A DNA stretch of 64,000 bases from JAWKVD01 sp041398225. Lineage in GTDB: Bacteria > Pseudomonadota > Alphaproteobacteria > Caulobacterales > Hyphomonadaceae. Both the position numbers and the translations under genes were made by a program. Positions 17,629 to 25,960 of the stretch are shown here, piece by piece (the stretch's first letter is position 1; each line of letters starts with the position of its first letter). The notes below the pieces were generated by a model, which had not been told where the DNA came from, made no database searches, and saw nothing but the letters and a program-made list of their open reading frames with translations. Location of the stretch: assembly GCA_041398225.1 (NCBI GenBank), contig JAWKVD010000006.1, positions 1 through 64,000 of the forward strand. Direction: 5' to 3'.

Positions 17629-19313
17629 GCCGCGTCCGCCTTTGCGACCGGGGCGGGCATGTCGAACACCCGGCTGCATGCGGCTTTCACCGCCTCGGAG
17701 TGGGTCGCGATCACCACCGTGCGTCCGCGCGCCAGCTCCGGTAGCTGTTTCAGGAACGTCGCCTCGGCGTCTGCGTCGAGATGGGCCGTCGGTTCGTCGA
17801 GCAGCCAGATCGGCGCATCGCGCAGGATTGCGCGCGCAAGCGCCAGCCTCTGGCGTTGTCCGCCCGACAAGCCGGTCCCGAACCGCTCCAGCCGCAGGTC
17901 GAGCCCGCCGCGTTCCGCGCTCGCGAAAGCGTCGACGCCGGCCGCCTTCGCCGCCGCCTCGATCTCCGCGCGGCTTGCGCCGGGCCGCGCCAGCGCGATG
18001 TTCTCCGCCACGCTGCCTTCGCTCACCCACGGCGTCTGCCGCAGGAAGGCGACGCTGTCCGCGAGGCTCTCGCCAGCGCCAAGCGCCCCGCCGTCGATTT
18101 CGATTGTCCCGCCGGTTGCGCGCACGCGCCCGATCAGGGCCAGCAGGCAGCTCGACTTTCCCGAACCCGAAGGACCGGACAGCGCGATCATTTCGCCCGG
18201 ACCGGCCTCGAAACTGACGCCGCGAACCGCCGCTTCGCCGTCGCCATAGGCCAGCGACACGTCGGCGAAGCGAATGCGCGGCGCGTGGTTCATCTTCGCC
18301 AGCCGTGTCGCCGGCGTCGACGCGCCGTCCGCGATCCACGTCGACAGCATTTGCGCGGCCGCCATTCCATCTGCGCGATCATGGTGCAGGCCCGACAGCC
18401 GCCGGATCGGAGCGAAGAACTCCGGCGCCAGGATCAGCGCCGTAAGCCCCTCGGCCAGCGTGATCGTCTCGCCGGTCTCGAAGGGGAAGACGCCAAGCAG
18501 CTTGAAGCCGATATAAACCGCCACCAGTGCGATCGACACCGACGCGAAGAACTCCAGCACCGCCGTCGACAGAAAGGCGATGCGCAGGATCGACATCGTC
18601 CGCGCGCGTAGATCCTCCGAAGCGACCTGCAACGCCGCTCGCTCGCGTCCGATGGCGCGAAACGCGCGGATAAGCCCCGCGTTCGCGGTGCGCGCCTGGA
18701 ACGCACCCGACAGCGCGTCCAGCGACGATTGCTGCGCGCGCGCGGCGGCGGCGGTCTGGCTCGTGGTCAGCCAGATGAACACCGGCGTCGTCACCACCGA
18801 CACCACCAGCAGCACGGCGGCCAGCCAGCTTTGAAACGCGACCGCGACCAGCACCAGCACCGGCCCGAACATCACCAGCCGCATCCCCGGCAGCCAGTTC
18901 GCGGCATATGCCGAGAGTTTCGCGGTGCGGTCGATGATCTGGCTGGTGCGTTCGCCGGCGTTCGCTCCGCCCAGAAACCCCGCGCCCGATTCGGCGAACG
19001 CGCCCAGCACGTCGCGACGCGCGGCGGCGGTGAACGCCGCGCCGGCCTTCGCCGCCATGTGTTCGCTTATCCAGAGGAATCCTGTGCGCGCCACGACCCC
19101 GGCGAGCGCCAGCGCGAGGTCCGCGCCGGGCGGGCGACCGTTCACGATCGCCCCGGCGGCGTGGGCCGTGCCCCACGCGAACGCAATCCACCCAAGCACC
19201 GCCAGCACCTGCGCAAGCAGCGCCGACCCTACGAAACGTTTGGCCGAAACCAGCCATTTCGAAATGGCGGCGCGCGCGCGGCTGCGCTCGATTCGTTTGC
19301 TGTCGTCGGTCAT
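17625..19313 (-). CDS. cydD: ABC exporter subunit required for cytochrome bd assembly
   Basis: With the ATG at 19313 (MTDDSKRIERSR) the protein has 562 residues. An in-frame upstream extension runs into the promoter region and is rejected. Six membrane helices are followed by an ATPase domain with Walker A SGPSGSGKSSCLLAL, signature TGLSGGQRQRLALARAIL and Walker B IWLLDEPTAHLD. It forms the heterodimeric CydDC exporter with the overlapping downstream cydC. The cydD start is 128 bp from cydA on the opposite strand, and this interval contains a palindrome likely to regulate both directions. Confidence 0.92.
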   Translation of the reverse strand: MTDDSKRIERSRARAAISKWLVSAKRFVGSALLAQVLAVLGWIAFAWGTAHAAGAIVNGRPPGADLALALAGVVARTGFLWISEHMAAKAGAAFTAAARRDVLGAFAESGAGFLGGANAGERTSQIIDRTAKLSAYAANWLPGMRLVMFGPVLVLVAVAFQSWLAAVLLVVSVVTTPVFIWLTTSQTAAAARAQQSSLDALSGAFQARTANAGLIRAFRAIGRERAALQVASEDLRARTMSILRIAFLSTAVLEFFASVSIALVAVYIGFKLLGVFPFETGETITLAEGLTALILAPEFFAPIRRLSGLHHDRADGMAAAQMLSTWIADGASTPATRLAKMNHAPRIRFADVSLAYGDGEAAVRGVSFEAGPGEMIALSGPSGSGKSSCLLALIGRVRATGGTIEIDGGALGAGESLADSVAFLRQTPWVSEGSVAENIALARPGASRAEIEAAAKAAGVDAFASAERGGLDLRLERFGTGLSGGQRQRLALARAILRDAPIWLLDEPTAHLDADAEATFLKQLPELARGRTVVIATHSEAVKAACSRVFDMPAPVAKADAA

Positions 19314-19337
19314 GGAGCGGAGAAGGACTCTATAAGT

Positions 19338-19352
19338 GGTATTTTTGATGCG
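19338..19352. promoter_or_regulatory. NsrR-like palindrome in the cydD/cydA divergent promoter region
   Basis: The sequence GGTAT-TTTTG-ATGCG has 4 of 5 matching arm bases and sits inside a longer imperfect dyad (AAGTGGTATTT / TGATGCGACTT) that resembles the published NsrR consensus built on AAGATGYATTT half-sites. The same 5-5-5 architecture recurs at three places on the island. A regulator of this kind would control cydABX, cydDC or both. The adjacent Rrf2 gene (22388-22825) is the obvious candidate. Confidence 0.5.
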
Positions 19353-19441
19353 ACTTTTTGCGCCATCGTGTTGTTGGGGCGAAGGATTATTTTCCCCGCA
19401 AATCACTATAGGCTGTTGCTCTCTCGAGCGGAGGCTGATTC

Positions 19442-21034
19442 ATGCCCGACCTTCTCGTATCTGACTTGTCGCGCTGGCAATTCGCGCTGACAGCCATGTA
19501 CCACTTCTTGTTCGTCCCGCTCACGCTGGGCCTCTCCATGCTTCTGGTCGTCATGGAAGGTGCCTACGTGATGACCGGAAAGGAAGTCTGGAAAAAGATC
19601 ACCCAGTTCTGGGCGACGCTTTTCGGCATCAACTTCGTGTTGGGCGTCGCCACCGGCATCACCATGGAGTTCGAGTTCGGCACCAACTGGGCCTACTACT
19701 CGCACTATGTGGGCGACATTTTCGGGGCGCCGCTGGCCATTGAAGGCCTGATGGCTTTCTTCCTGGAAGCCACCATGGTCGGCGTCATGTTCTTCGGCTG
19801 GAACAAGTTGTCGCGGCCGGCGCACTGGATGGTCACCTTCTTCGTCGCCATCGGCTCGAACCTCTCCGCCCTGTGGATTCTCATCGCCAACGGCTGGATG
19901 CAGCACCCGGTCGGCTCGGAGTTCAATCCCGAGACCATGCGCATGGAAGTCACCAACTTCATGGAGGTGCTCTTCAACCCGGTCGCGCAGGCCAAGTTCG
20001 TTCACACGGTTTCGGCCGGCTACGTCACCGCCTCGGCTTTCGTGCTGGGCATTTCGGCTTGGTATCTTCTGCGCAATCGCCATGTCGGCCTCGCCAAGCG
20101 CTCGATCATGGTCGCCTCCGCCTTCGGCGTTCTCTCCGCCGCCTCGGTGATCGTGCTCGGCGACGAAAGCGGCTACGTCGCGGGCGAGAACCAGAAGTTC
20201 AAGATCGCCGCCATCGAAGCCCTGTGGGAGACCGAGCCCGCGCCCGCCTCGTTCACGCTGATCGGCCTGCCGGATCAGGAGGCCCACGAAACCCACGCGG
20301 CGGTGAAAATCCCTTACGTACTGGGCCTCATCGCCACCCGTTCGCTGGACAAGCCGGTCGAGGGCATCAACGATCTGGTCGCCGAAGCCCGCAACCGCAT
20401 CGTCACCGGGATCGCCGCCTACGACGCGCTCCAGCGCATCCGGGCCAACCCCGCGGACGCCGCCGCGCAGGAGGCCTTCGCGGCCACCAAGACCGAGCTT
20501 GGCCACGGCCTGTTGCTGACCAAGTATGTCGCCGATCCGCGTCAGGCCACGCCCGACATGATCGACAAGGCCGCCGAGGATCTGGTGCCCAACGTGGCGC
20601 TGTCCTTCTGGGCTTTCCGCTTCATGGTCGGCATCGGCTTCCTGTTCCTCGCCGTCTTCGCCGCCACGTTCTACTTCATGAACATCAAGCGCAACGTCCC
20701 GCGCTGGTTCCTGACGACGGCGCTGTGGCTCATCCCCCTGCCGTGGATCGCGGCTGAGCTGGGCTGGATCGTCGCCGAAATCGGCCGTCAGCCGTGGATC
20801 ATCGACGGCGTTCTGCCCACGCATCTGGGCGTCTCCAGCCTGACCGTCGACAAGGTCATCACCACCATGGTCGGCTTCACCCTGATCTACGGCGTGCTGC
20901 TGGTGATCGAGATGTCGCTGATGGTCCGCGCCATCTCCAAAGGGCCGGGCGGCGGACCGATCATAAATCTCGGCGCACAAGGCGGGGCAGGGTCCGCGCC
21001 CGCCGCGACCTCAACGCCCGCGTTTGACGAGTAG
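19442..21034 (+). CDS. cydA: cytochrome bd ubiquinol oxidase subunit I
   Basis: The 530-residue multi-pass inner-membrane protein carries the haems b558, b595 and d and oxidises quinol at its periplasmic Q-loop. It begins with SRWQFALTAMYHFLFVPLTLG, whose His is an expected haem ligand. It then shows the conserved GVATGITMEFEFGTNWAYYS, HTVSAGYVTASAF with another ligand His, and the GWIVAEIGRQPW segment near residue 440. The Q-loop between about 250 and 330 is of ordinary short type. It is the first gene of cydABX. Confidence 0.97.
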   Translation: MPDLLVSDLSRWQFALTAMYHFLFVPLTLGLSMLLVVMEGAYVMTGKEVWKKITQFWATLFGINFVLGVATGITMEFEFGTNWAYYSHYVGDIFGAPLAIEGLMAFFLEATMVGVMFFGWNKLSRPAHWMVTFFVAIGSNLSALWILIANGWMQHPVGSEFNPETMRMEVTNFMEVLFNPVAQAKFVHTVSAGYVTASAFVLGISAWYLLRNRHVGLAKRSIMVASAFGVLSAASVIVLGDESGYVAGENQKFKIAAIEALWETEPAPASFTLIGLPDQEAHETHAAVKIPYVLGLIATRSLDKPVEGINDLVAEARNRIVTGIAAYDALQRIRANPADAAAQEAFAATKTELGHGLLLTKYVADPRQATPDMIDKAAEDLVPNVALSFWAFRFMVGIGFLFLAVFAATFYFMNIKRNVPRWFLTTALWLIPLPWIAAELGWIVAEIGRQPWIIDGVLPTHLGVSSLTVDKVITTMVGFTLIYGVLLVIEMSLMVRAISKGPGGGPIINLGAQGGAGSAPAATSTPAFDE

Positions 21035-21045
21035 GAGGACAGGAC

Positions 21046-22209
21046 ATGGACATCCCCCTCGATTTCATGACGCTGAAAGTGCTCTGGTGGGGCCTGCTCG
21101 GCGTACTTCTGATCGGCTTCGCGCTCACCGACGGCTACGACCTTGGCGTCGGCTCGCTTCTGCCCTTCGTCGCGAAGAAAGATGAAGAGCGCCGGCTGGT
21201 CATCAACTCGATCGGCCCGATGTGGGAAGGCCACCAGGTGTGGTTCATCCTCGGCGGCGGCGCCATCTTCGCGGCCTGGCCGCTGGTCTACGCCGTCAGC
21301 TTCTCGGGCTTCTACATCGCCATGTTCCTGGTTCTGGCGGCGCTGATCCTGAGGCCCGTGGGATTCAAATACCGCTCCAAGCGCGAAAGCGCCGCGTGGC
21401 GGTCGGGCTGGGACTGGGCGCTGTTCGTCGGCGGCTTCGTTCCGGCGCTGATCTTCGGCGTCGCGGTCGGCAACGCCATCCAGGGCGTGCCTTTCACCCT
21501 CGATGACACCCTGCGCATGACCTATCAGGGCGGGCTGATCGACGGCCTCTTGGGCCTGCTCAACCCGTTCGCCTTGCTCGCCGGTCTCGTCTCGGTGGCC
21601 ATGCTCGTCACCCATGGCGCCGCCTGGCTCACCATCAAGGTCGAGAAGGGCGTGGTGCGCGACCGCGCGGCCGCCTTCGGCTCGATCGCCGCTCTCGCCA
21701 CCCTCGCGCTCTACCTCGTCGCGGGCATTTGGCTGTTCCTCGGCATCGACGGCTATCGCATCACCTCGCAGGTCGATCCGAACATGCTGCCCAACCCGCT
21801 GCGCAAGGAAGTCGTGGTCGAACACGGCGCGTGGATGGCCAACTATGCGCGCTATCCGTGGATGATCGTCGCGCCCGTTCTCGGGCTCGCCGGCGCCGTC
21901 ATCGCCTTCCTCGGTCTGCGCTCCAAGACCGCGCTTGCAATGGTCGGCTCCTCGCTCTCCATCGTCGGCGTCATCCTCAGCGTCGGCGCCAGCATGTTCC
22001 CCTTCATTCTGCCCAGCTCGCTCGACCCGCAATCCAGCCTGACGGTCTGGGACAGCTCGTCGAGCCACTTCACGCTCTTCTTCATGCTGGCGATGGCGGT
22101 GATCTTCGTGCCGATCGTGCTGTTCTACACCGCTTGGGTCTACAAGGTCCTCTGGGGCCGCGTGACCACCGAGGAAGCGACCGGCGCGGACGGCGGGCAC
22201 GCCTACTAG
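21046..22209 (+). CDS. cydB: cytochrome bd ubiquinol oxidase subunit II
   Basis: The 387-residue integral membrane protein is partner of CydA. Diagnostic segments are LTDGYDLGVGSL near residue 27 and NSIGPMWEGHQVWFILGGGA near 60, with eight or nine hydrophobic helices in total. AGGAGG precedes the ATG, 12 bp after the cydA stop, so the genes are co-transcribed. Length is typical of the family. Together with CydA and CydX it forms a terminal oxidase with high oxygen affinity and resistance to nitric oxide. Confidence 0.96.
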   Translation: MDIPLDFMTLKVLWWGLLGVLLIGFALTDGYDLGVGSLLPFVAKKDEERRLVINSIGPMWEGHQVWFILGGGAIFAAWPLVYAVSFSGFYIAMFLVLAALILRPVGFKYRSKRESAAWRSGWDWALFVGGFVPALIFGVAVGNAIQGVPFTLDDTLRMTYQGGLIDGLLGLLNPFALLAGLVSVAMLVTHGAAWLTIKVEKGVVRDRAAAFGSIAALATLALYLVAGIWLFLGIDGYRITSQVDPNMLPNPLRKEVVVEHGAWMANYARYPWMIVAPVLGLAGAVIAFLGLRSKTALAMVGSSLSIVGVILSVGASMFPFILPSSLDPQSSLTVWDSSSSHFTLFFMLAMAVIFVPIVLFYTAWVYKVLWGRVTTEEATGADGGHAY

Positions 22210-22242
22210 ATCGGGCCTACTGGATCAGGAAAGGGTCCCCAC

Positions 22243-22371
22243 GTGTGGTATTTTGCTTGGATACTCGGCATCGGTCTGGCGCTGACCTTCGGCATTCTCA
22301 ACGCGCTCTGGAACGAATTCTCCGACGAGGCGCTGGCCTGCCAGGACATCGATTGCGAGGTCGAGGACTAG
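22243..22371 (+). CDS. cydX: cytochrome bd small subunit CydX
   Basis: A 42-residue reading frame begins with GTG 33 bp after the cydB stop, preceded by an AGGAAAGGG ribosome site. It opens MWYFAWILGIGLALTFGIL, the typical CydX transmembrane helix, followed by NALWNEFSDEA and a short acidic tail. CydX stabilises the CydAB haems. Its position directly after cydB and the W-x-F-A-W start make this assignment strong despite the small size. Confidence 0.93.
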   Translation: MWYFAWILGIGLALTFGILNALWNEFSDEALACQDIDCEVED

Positions 22372-22387
22372 CCGCGCCCGCGCGACG

Positions 22388-22825
22388 CTAGGCCGGTGCG
22401 CCCAGCCGTCCCAGCAGGGTCTGCTTGTTGCGCACCAGATCCTCCAGCGTCAGGGCGTCCAGCTCCGCCAGAAACGCCTTCAGCGCGCCCCGGAACGTCG
22501 TGCTCAGCGTGCACGCGCCGATCAGCGGGCAGGTGTTGGTGTCGGCGTTGAAGCACTCGACGATATCGAGATCGCTCTCGGTCTGCCGGAACACCTCGCC
22601 GATCACGATGTTTCGCGCCGGACGCTTCAGGCGGATGCCGCCGCTGCGGCCGCGCACATTCTCCAGATAGCCGAGCTGGCCCAGGTGGCGCGCCGTCTTC
22701 AGCAGATGCGCCCGCGAAATCCCGTACGCTTCGGCGATGTCCTGAATGCGCACCAGTTGTCCGGCGTGCAGGGCGCAATACATCAGCACACGCATGGCGT
22801 AGTTGGTGTAGGCCGTGACCCGCAT
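22388..22825 (-). CDS. Rrf2-family regulator, NsrR-like [2Fe-2S] or [4Fe-4S] type
   Basis: The 145-residue protein has the Rrf2 winged helix (TNYAMRVLMYCALH, ISRAHLLKTARHLGQLGYL, RGRSGGIRL) and three cysteines at residues 91, 99 and 105 (ECF...NTC...GAC), placed as in cluster-binding NsrR or IscR-type regulators. It ends 16 bp after cydX on the opposite strand, so it converges on the cyd operon. It likely senses NO or redox state and represses genes with the GGYAT-N5-ATRCC palindrome, including cydABX. That link is inference. A paralog with the same Cys spacing is on the island at 35334. Confidence 0.85.
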   Translation of the reverse strand: MRVTAYTNYAMRVLMYCALHAGQLVRIQDIAEAYGISRAHLLKTARHLGQLGYLENVRGRSGGIRLKRPARNIVIGEVFRQTESDLDIVECFNADTNTCPLIGACTLSTTFRGALKAFLAELDALTLEDLVRNKQTLLGRLGAPA

Positions 22826-23052
22826 GGAGAGCGTATCCCTTTCCCTTTATCGGCGGTGTATCCGCCTTCTGTGTGCGGAACAGATTAAACTGGACCGTCA
22901 AATGACACAATTACCGCGCCCGCGACCTCCCAGCGCGCCGGGCGCCGCCCGGCGGCGGCGAACCGAGAGCGCGCCGGATACGGCCAATTGACGAATGCGC
23001 GGCGAAACGACAGGCAGAAGCGCAAACCGCCGCACCGGCGCCGAAAGCGAAT

Positions 23053-23112
23053 ATGACCGACCAGACGTACAGATTTTCAGTCGCCCCGATGATGGATTGG
23101 ACGGCTAGTTGA
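23053..23112 (+). pseudogene. dusA: dusA 5' end, truncated by island insertion (left attachment junction)
   Basis: From the ATG at 23053 the frame reads MTDQTYRFSVAPMMDWT and then AS and a stop. RFSVAPMMDWTDRHCR is the conserved N-terminus of tRNA-dihydrouridine synthase A, and the reading departs from it right after DWT. Integrases of one family are known to insert into this exact part of dusA. The host gene is therefore cut here, and the rest should lie at the far end of the island, outside the window. Confidence 0.85.
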
Positions 23113-23134
23113 ATCTTTTCAATCAGCTAGGGCG

Positions 23135-23260
23135 GCGCGGTCACAGCGCGGTCACAAAGAAGAATCGATGAAATTGCAGTCGCGAAAATTCGCCGTGGCG
23201 CCCCTCATGGATTGCACGGAGAGCTGAGGCTTTTCGCGGGGTTGCAAGTGCGCGGTCACA
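23135..23260 (+). repeat. three copies of GCGCGGTCACA near the dusA junctions
   Basis: The 11-mer GCGCGGTCACA occurs at 23135-23145, 23146-23156 and 23250-23260. The first two are directly abutting, just right of the first dusA fragment. The third follows the second dusA-like fragment at a similar distance. Together with a preceding CTTTTC they mark both junctions alike, as arm-type integrase binding sites would. The role is inferred from position only. Confidence 0.6.
23168..23227 (+). pseudogene. second dusA-like 5' fragment (attachment-site remnant)
   Basis: A second ATG-initiated 19-codon frame reads MKLQSRKFAVAPLMDCTES and stops. KFAVAPLMDCT aligns with RFSVAPMMDWT of the first fragment but differs in DNA, so it is a different dusA-type sequence and not a duplication by assembly. 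It lies 115 bp to the right of the first. It may be the left end of a second integrated element, or the alternative dusA start that such elements carry to rebuild the host gene. Confidence 0.7.
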
Positions 23261-23326
23261 ACACTGTCTCAAAATGACGAGTTTCCCCGAGATGGCATAG
23301 CATTCCGCCACTCGAAGGAGGCTCCC

Positions 23327-23713
23327 ATGAGAGGACTTGGCGCATTCCAAATGGCGCAGATGAAGCACAAGGACGCGCGCGTGCTTCAGTTCTATAGGCA
23401 CCTACGATCCGCAATTGATGTCCTGGAGCTGATCGCCTTGGACCCATATCAACCGCCGGAGAAACCGACGCCAGAGCCGGTCGCCATGCCAGCGCCGCCG
23501 CCGCCAGCCATTCCCCAAGAGAAGTTGACGTTCAGCGTGAAGGAAGCATCCGCCGCGCTCAGTCTCAGCAAGACTACCATCTGGAAGGCGATTGCAGACG
23601 GCGTGCTGCCCGCCCAGAAGTTCGGCAACCGAACGCTCATTCCCGCAGACGGGTTGCGTGCCTGGCTCGCCTCAATGCCGAGCGCGCGAAAGCGAAGACC
23701 GGGTCGCCGCTAG
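23327..23713 (+). CDS. helix-turn-helix (excisionase/AlpA-like) DNA-binding protein
   Basis: The 128-residue protein has a GGAGG ribosome site. Its C-terminal half contains FSVKEASAALSLSKTTIWKAI followed by DGVLPAQKFGNRTLIPADGL, a MerR-like winged helix of the excisionase type. The N-terminal 65 residues are helical, with a Pro-rich linker (PTPEPVAMPAPPPPAIP). It is the first intact gene inside the island next to the attachment site, which is where recombination directionality factors often sit. That function is inference, since no integrase accompanies it here. Confidence 0.75.
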   Translation: MRGLGAFQMAQMKHKDARVLQFYRHLRSAIDVLELIALDPYQPPEKPTPEPVAMPAPPPPAIPQEKLTFSVKEASAALSLSKTTIWKAIADGVLPAQKFGNRTLIPADGLRAWLASMPSARKRRPGRR

Positions 23714-23896
23714 GCGTCGGGGTAGGTGCCGTGACGTGTTCTGCCTTGACGAATTATCGGGTCGCACCCACACTTTCACGGTGCATGTGAGCAAAAGCAG
23801 CGCCTGGCACCTCGAACCAGCTGCCGACAAGAACCCAGCGCCGGCATGGTGCCGGTAAGGCTGACGAAATCCACGGAAACAGACGGAGGCCGTGCC

Positions 23897-25000
23897 ATGC
23901 ACGACACCAACATGTTTCTGCGGATGCCAGCATCGGGTTCGGCTGCTGAGCAACCGCAGAATGACGAGCTGCTCCATCGCTTTGATGAGGAGCGTGAGGT
24001 CACTTTCAAGGAAGAAGTCTATCTTGTTCGCGACAATGGCGCTGTATGGCGGCGCTCACGCGTTGGCGCACGTCGCCGGAAGCTCGACGAGGTTTGGACG
24101 TTCGGCGTGCTCAACCGGAGCAGTGGTTATCTCGTGATCAGCGATCATGTGGTGCACCGCGTCGTCGCTGCTGCCTTCCATGGCGATCCGCCCTCAACAG
24201 GCCATGTCGTCGATCACATCGATACGAACCGGCACAACAATCGCGCGGAGAACCTGCGCTGGGTGACGCGCCTCGAAAATATCCTGCTTAATCCAATCAC
24301 GCGGGCGCGCATTGAGTTCACCTATGGATCGCTCGAAGCCTTCTTCGAAAATCCCGGCGTGCATGCTGTCGGCAATTGGGACTGGATGCGGACTGTCACC
24401 AAGGAGGAAGCGGCGCAGAGCCTCGCGCGCTTGCGGAAATGGGCTGAGGAGGGAAGAGCGCCGACAGGCGGAGCGCTTGGGGATTGGGTTTTTGCGCCGC
24501 GCAAGGCTGAGCCGAAGTCTTTTGAAACCAAACTGCGTCCGCCCAGCGCGACCGGAGCCGCTGGCGGGCGCTTGGATAGCGCTCAACAGAGCAGGGACGA
24601 GGTGCAGCCGACCGACACGCCGTCGCTGACGCCAGGCGCCATCCAACGCAATTGGAGGACCCCGACTGAATTCCCGCAATGTCCTGAGAGGGTCAGTGAA
24701 ACCGCCTTGGATGATTATCTTGAGCGTCTCGTTGTTGGAACCGTGTTTGCCCGTAACCGATACGGCGAGAGCACCGTTGTGGAGGCCGGCAGGACACCAG
24801 ATTTTCTTTCGGTCGTCTGCAACTCGACGAACGGCGTCAAGGATTGGAGCGTGGCGAGAATATTCTCCGAGGGTGATGCGATTTGCCATCAGTCCGGCGG
24901 CACGTTCTTCACCAAGGAAGGGGCTATGAAAGCTCACCTCCGCGCACTCGGTGTGGAGTTTGACGAGGCGCTTTTTGAGTCCATCGATGATTACACCTGA
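23897..25000 (+). CDS. HNH endonuclease domain protein
   Basis: The ATG at 23897 follows GGAGG and gives 367 residues. Residues around 80-135 form an HNH_3-type nuclease module: a VHRVVAAAFHG strand-helix, then GHVVDHIDTNRHNNRAENLRW, with the DH and N residues expected in the metal-binding finger, and a WVTRLEN end typical of phage-type HNH proteins. The remainder shows a second unassigned region (FARNRYGESTVVEAG...SVVCNSTNG) and no membrane segment. It may be a homing or restriction-like nuclease. Codon use is less GC-rich than in the chromosome. Confidence 0.75.
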   Translation: MHDTNMFLRMPASGSAAEQPQNDELLHRFDEEREVTFKEEVYLVRDNGAVWRRSRVGARRRKLDEVWTFGVLNRSSGYLVISDHVVHRVVAAAFHGDPPSTGHVVDHIDTNRHNNRAENLRWVTRLENILLNPITRARIEFTYGSLEAFFENPGVHAVGNWDWMRTVTKEEAAQSLARLRKWAEEGRAPTGGALGDWVFAPRKAEPKSFETKLRPPSATGAAGGRLDSAQQSRDEVQPTDTPSLTPGAIQRNWRTPTEFPQCPERVSETALDDYLERLVVGTVFARNRYGESTVVEAGRTPDFLSVVCNSTNGVKDWSVARIFSEGDAICHQSGGTFFTKEGAMKAHLRALGVEFDEALFESIDDYT

Positions 25001-25209
25001 GTGTCGCGAACAGGCGGCCGTTTCAACTCAAGCGTCAGTTCGTAACCGCTGATATTCTTGTTCGGAAAGTCCTCGCGCATCAGCGCTACACTTGTCGCGC
25101 CGATGGTCGTGAATGGCGCGCCGGCGTCGAGGAGTTTGCTGGCATTACTCCGCTCATCAGGACTGAGGGCGCGCTCGATAAGGCGTTGGCCGGCCGCCTT
25201 GAATTTCAC
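24991..25209 (-). CDS. small hypothetical protein (uncertain start)
   Basis: An open frame of about 72 codons from a GTG at 25209 encodes KFKAAGQRLIERALSPDE... to PPVRDTQV. It lies directly downstream of the membrane-protein gene on the same strand (gap 16 bp) and its end overlaps the HNH gene end. No family is recognised. The frame also extends upstream into the neighbouring gene, so the true start is unclear. Confidence 0.35.
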   Translation of the reverse strand: MKFKAAGQRLIERALSPDERSNASKLLDAGAPFTTIGATSVALMREDFPNKNISGYELTLELKRPPVRDTQV

Positions 25210-25225
25210 AAGCGCCGCGTCACGA

Positions 25226-25957
25226 TTAGTCGCGCAGGTGCTTGTCTTTGATCCAAATGGAAAGCGGCACGAACGCGATCTCATAGCGAACGTAGAGATA
25301 CATCACGTACAGAAAGGGGATTAGCGCCAGTGATAGCAGCGGCACGGTGTAAAAATCGCGAAGAGTGGCGAGCGTTGCGAACGAGGCCCAGTTCGTGACG
25401 ATCATCCAGACGCCACGCCCAATCACGAATGCGCCGAAAAGGCCAAGAACCCAGTTCAGAAGAGTAACGGTAGGCGCGTGCCGAGCTTCTCTCTCACCGA
25501 CCGCGAGCATGCCGCCAATCAACGCCAGAAAGGGCACCAAAAGCAGCTCGCCCCAGAGCGGGAATGTGTAGGTGTTGGTGACAAGCTCGACAATGACCGC
25601 TGCGCCAAGAGAGTCCTTTGCCCAGCCGCGCAGGAGCTTTGGATGTTCCTCCTTCGAGATCATGCGGCCGATCATCCCTGGGGCCGTAAACACCATCCAG
25701 AGCAGTGTTGTTTTTAGCTGCGGCCAGTCCCAGAGACCCACATGGCTCAAGAAGAAAATGCTGAACACGACGTATGTGGCGAAGAGTGAAAAGGCGCTGA
25801 TTAGCTGTGGTGCAATCGCCGCCTTCGCGACACCCAAGAGCGCGCGTCCCGCCACGATGCTTGCAAAGGCGAAGAAGATGACGAGCCAGATCCCGATGGC
25901 GAGTTCGCGGGTGTTGAGAATATCGAGCATGGCCTGCAGTCTATAGAGACCGGTCAT
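25226..25957 (-). CDS. multi-pass membrane protein of unknown function
   Basis: The 243-residue product contains about six hydrophobic helices (for example ELAIGIWLVIFFAFASIVAG, ISAFSLFATYVVFSIFFLSH, LLSLALIPFLYVMYLYV), so it is an inner-membrane protein. I recognise no family. It lies 3 bp downstream of hipA on the same strand and may be co-transcribed with the toxin-antitoxin pair. A start at the internal Met of MLDILNTREL is also possible. Confidence 0.6.
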   Translation of the reverse strand: MTGLYRLQAMLDILNTRELAIGIWLVIFFAFASIVAGRALLGVAKAAIAPQLISAFSLFATYVVFSIFFLSHVGLWDWPQLKTTLLWMVFTAPGMIGRMISKEEHPKLLRGWAKDSLGAAVIVELVTNTYTFPLWGELLLVPFLALIGGMLAVGEREARHAPTVTLLNWVLGLFGAFVIGRGVWMIVTNWASFATLATLRDFYTVPLLSLALIPFLYVMYLYVRYEIAFVPLSIWIKDKHLRD

Positions 25958-25960
25958 TCA

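Noticed and set aside
22846..22870. GGCGG-TGTAT-CCGCC before the chromosomal Rrf2 gene as an operator of the NsrR-like type
   Set aside because: It has the 5-5-5 spacing but GC-only arms unlike the other four sites, so it was not grouped with them.
22826..23052. A tRNA gene as attachment site
   Set aside because: No cloverleaf was found; the interrupted gene is dusA, which is itself a known target.
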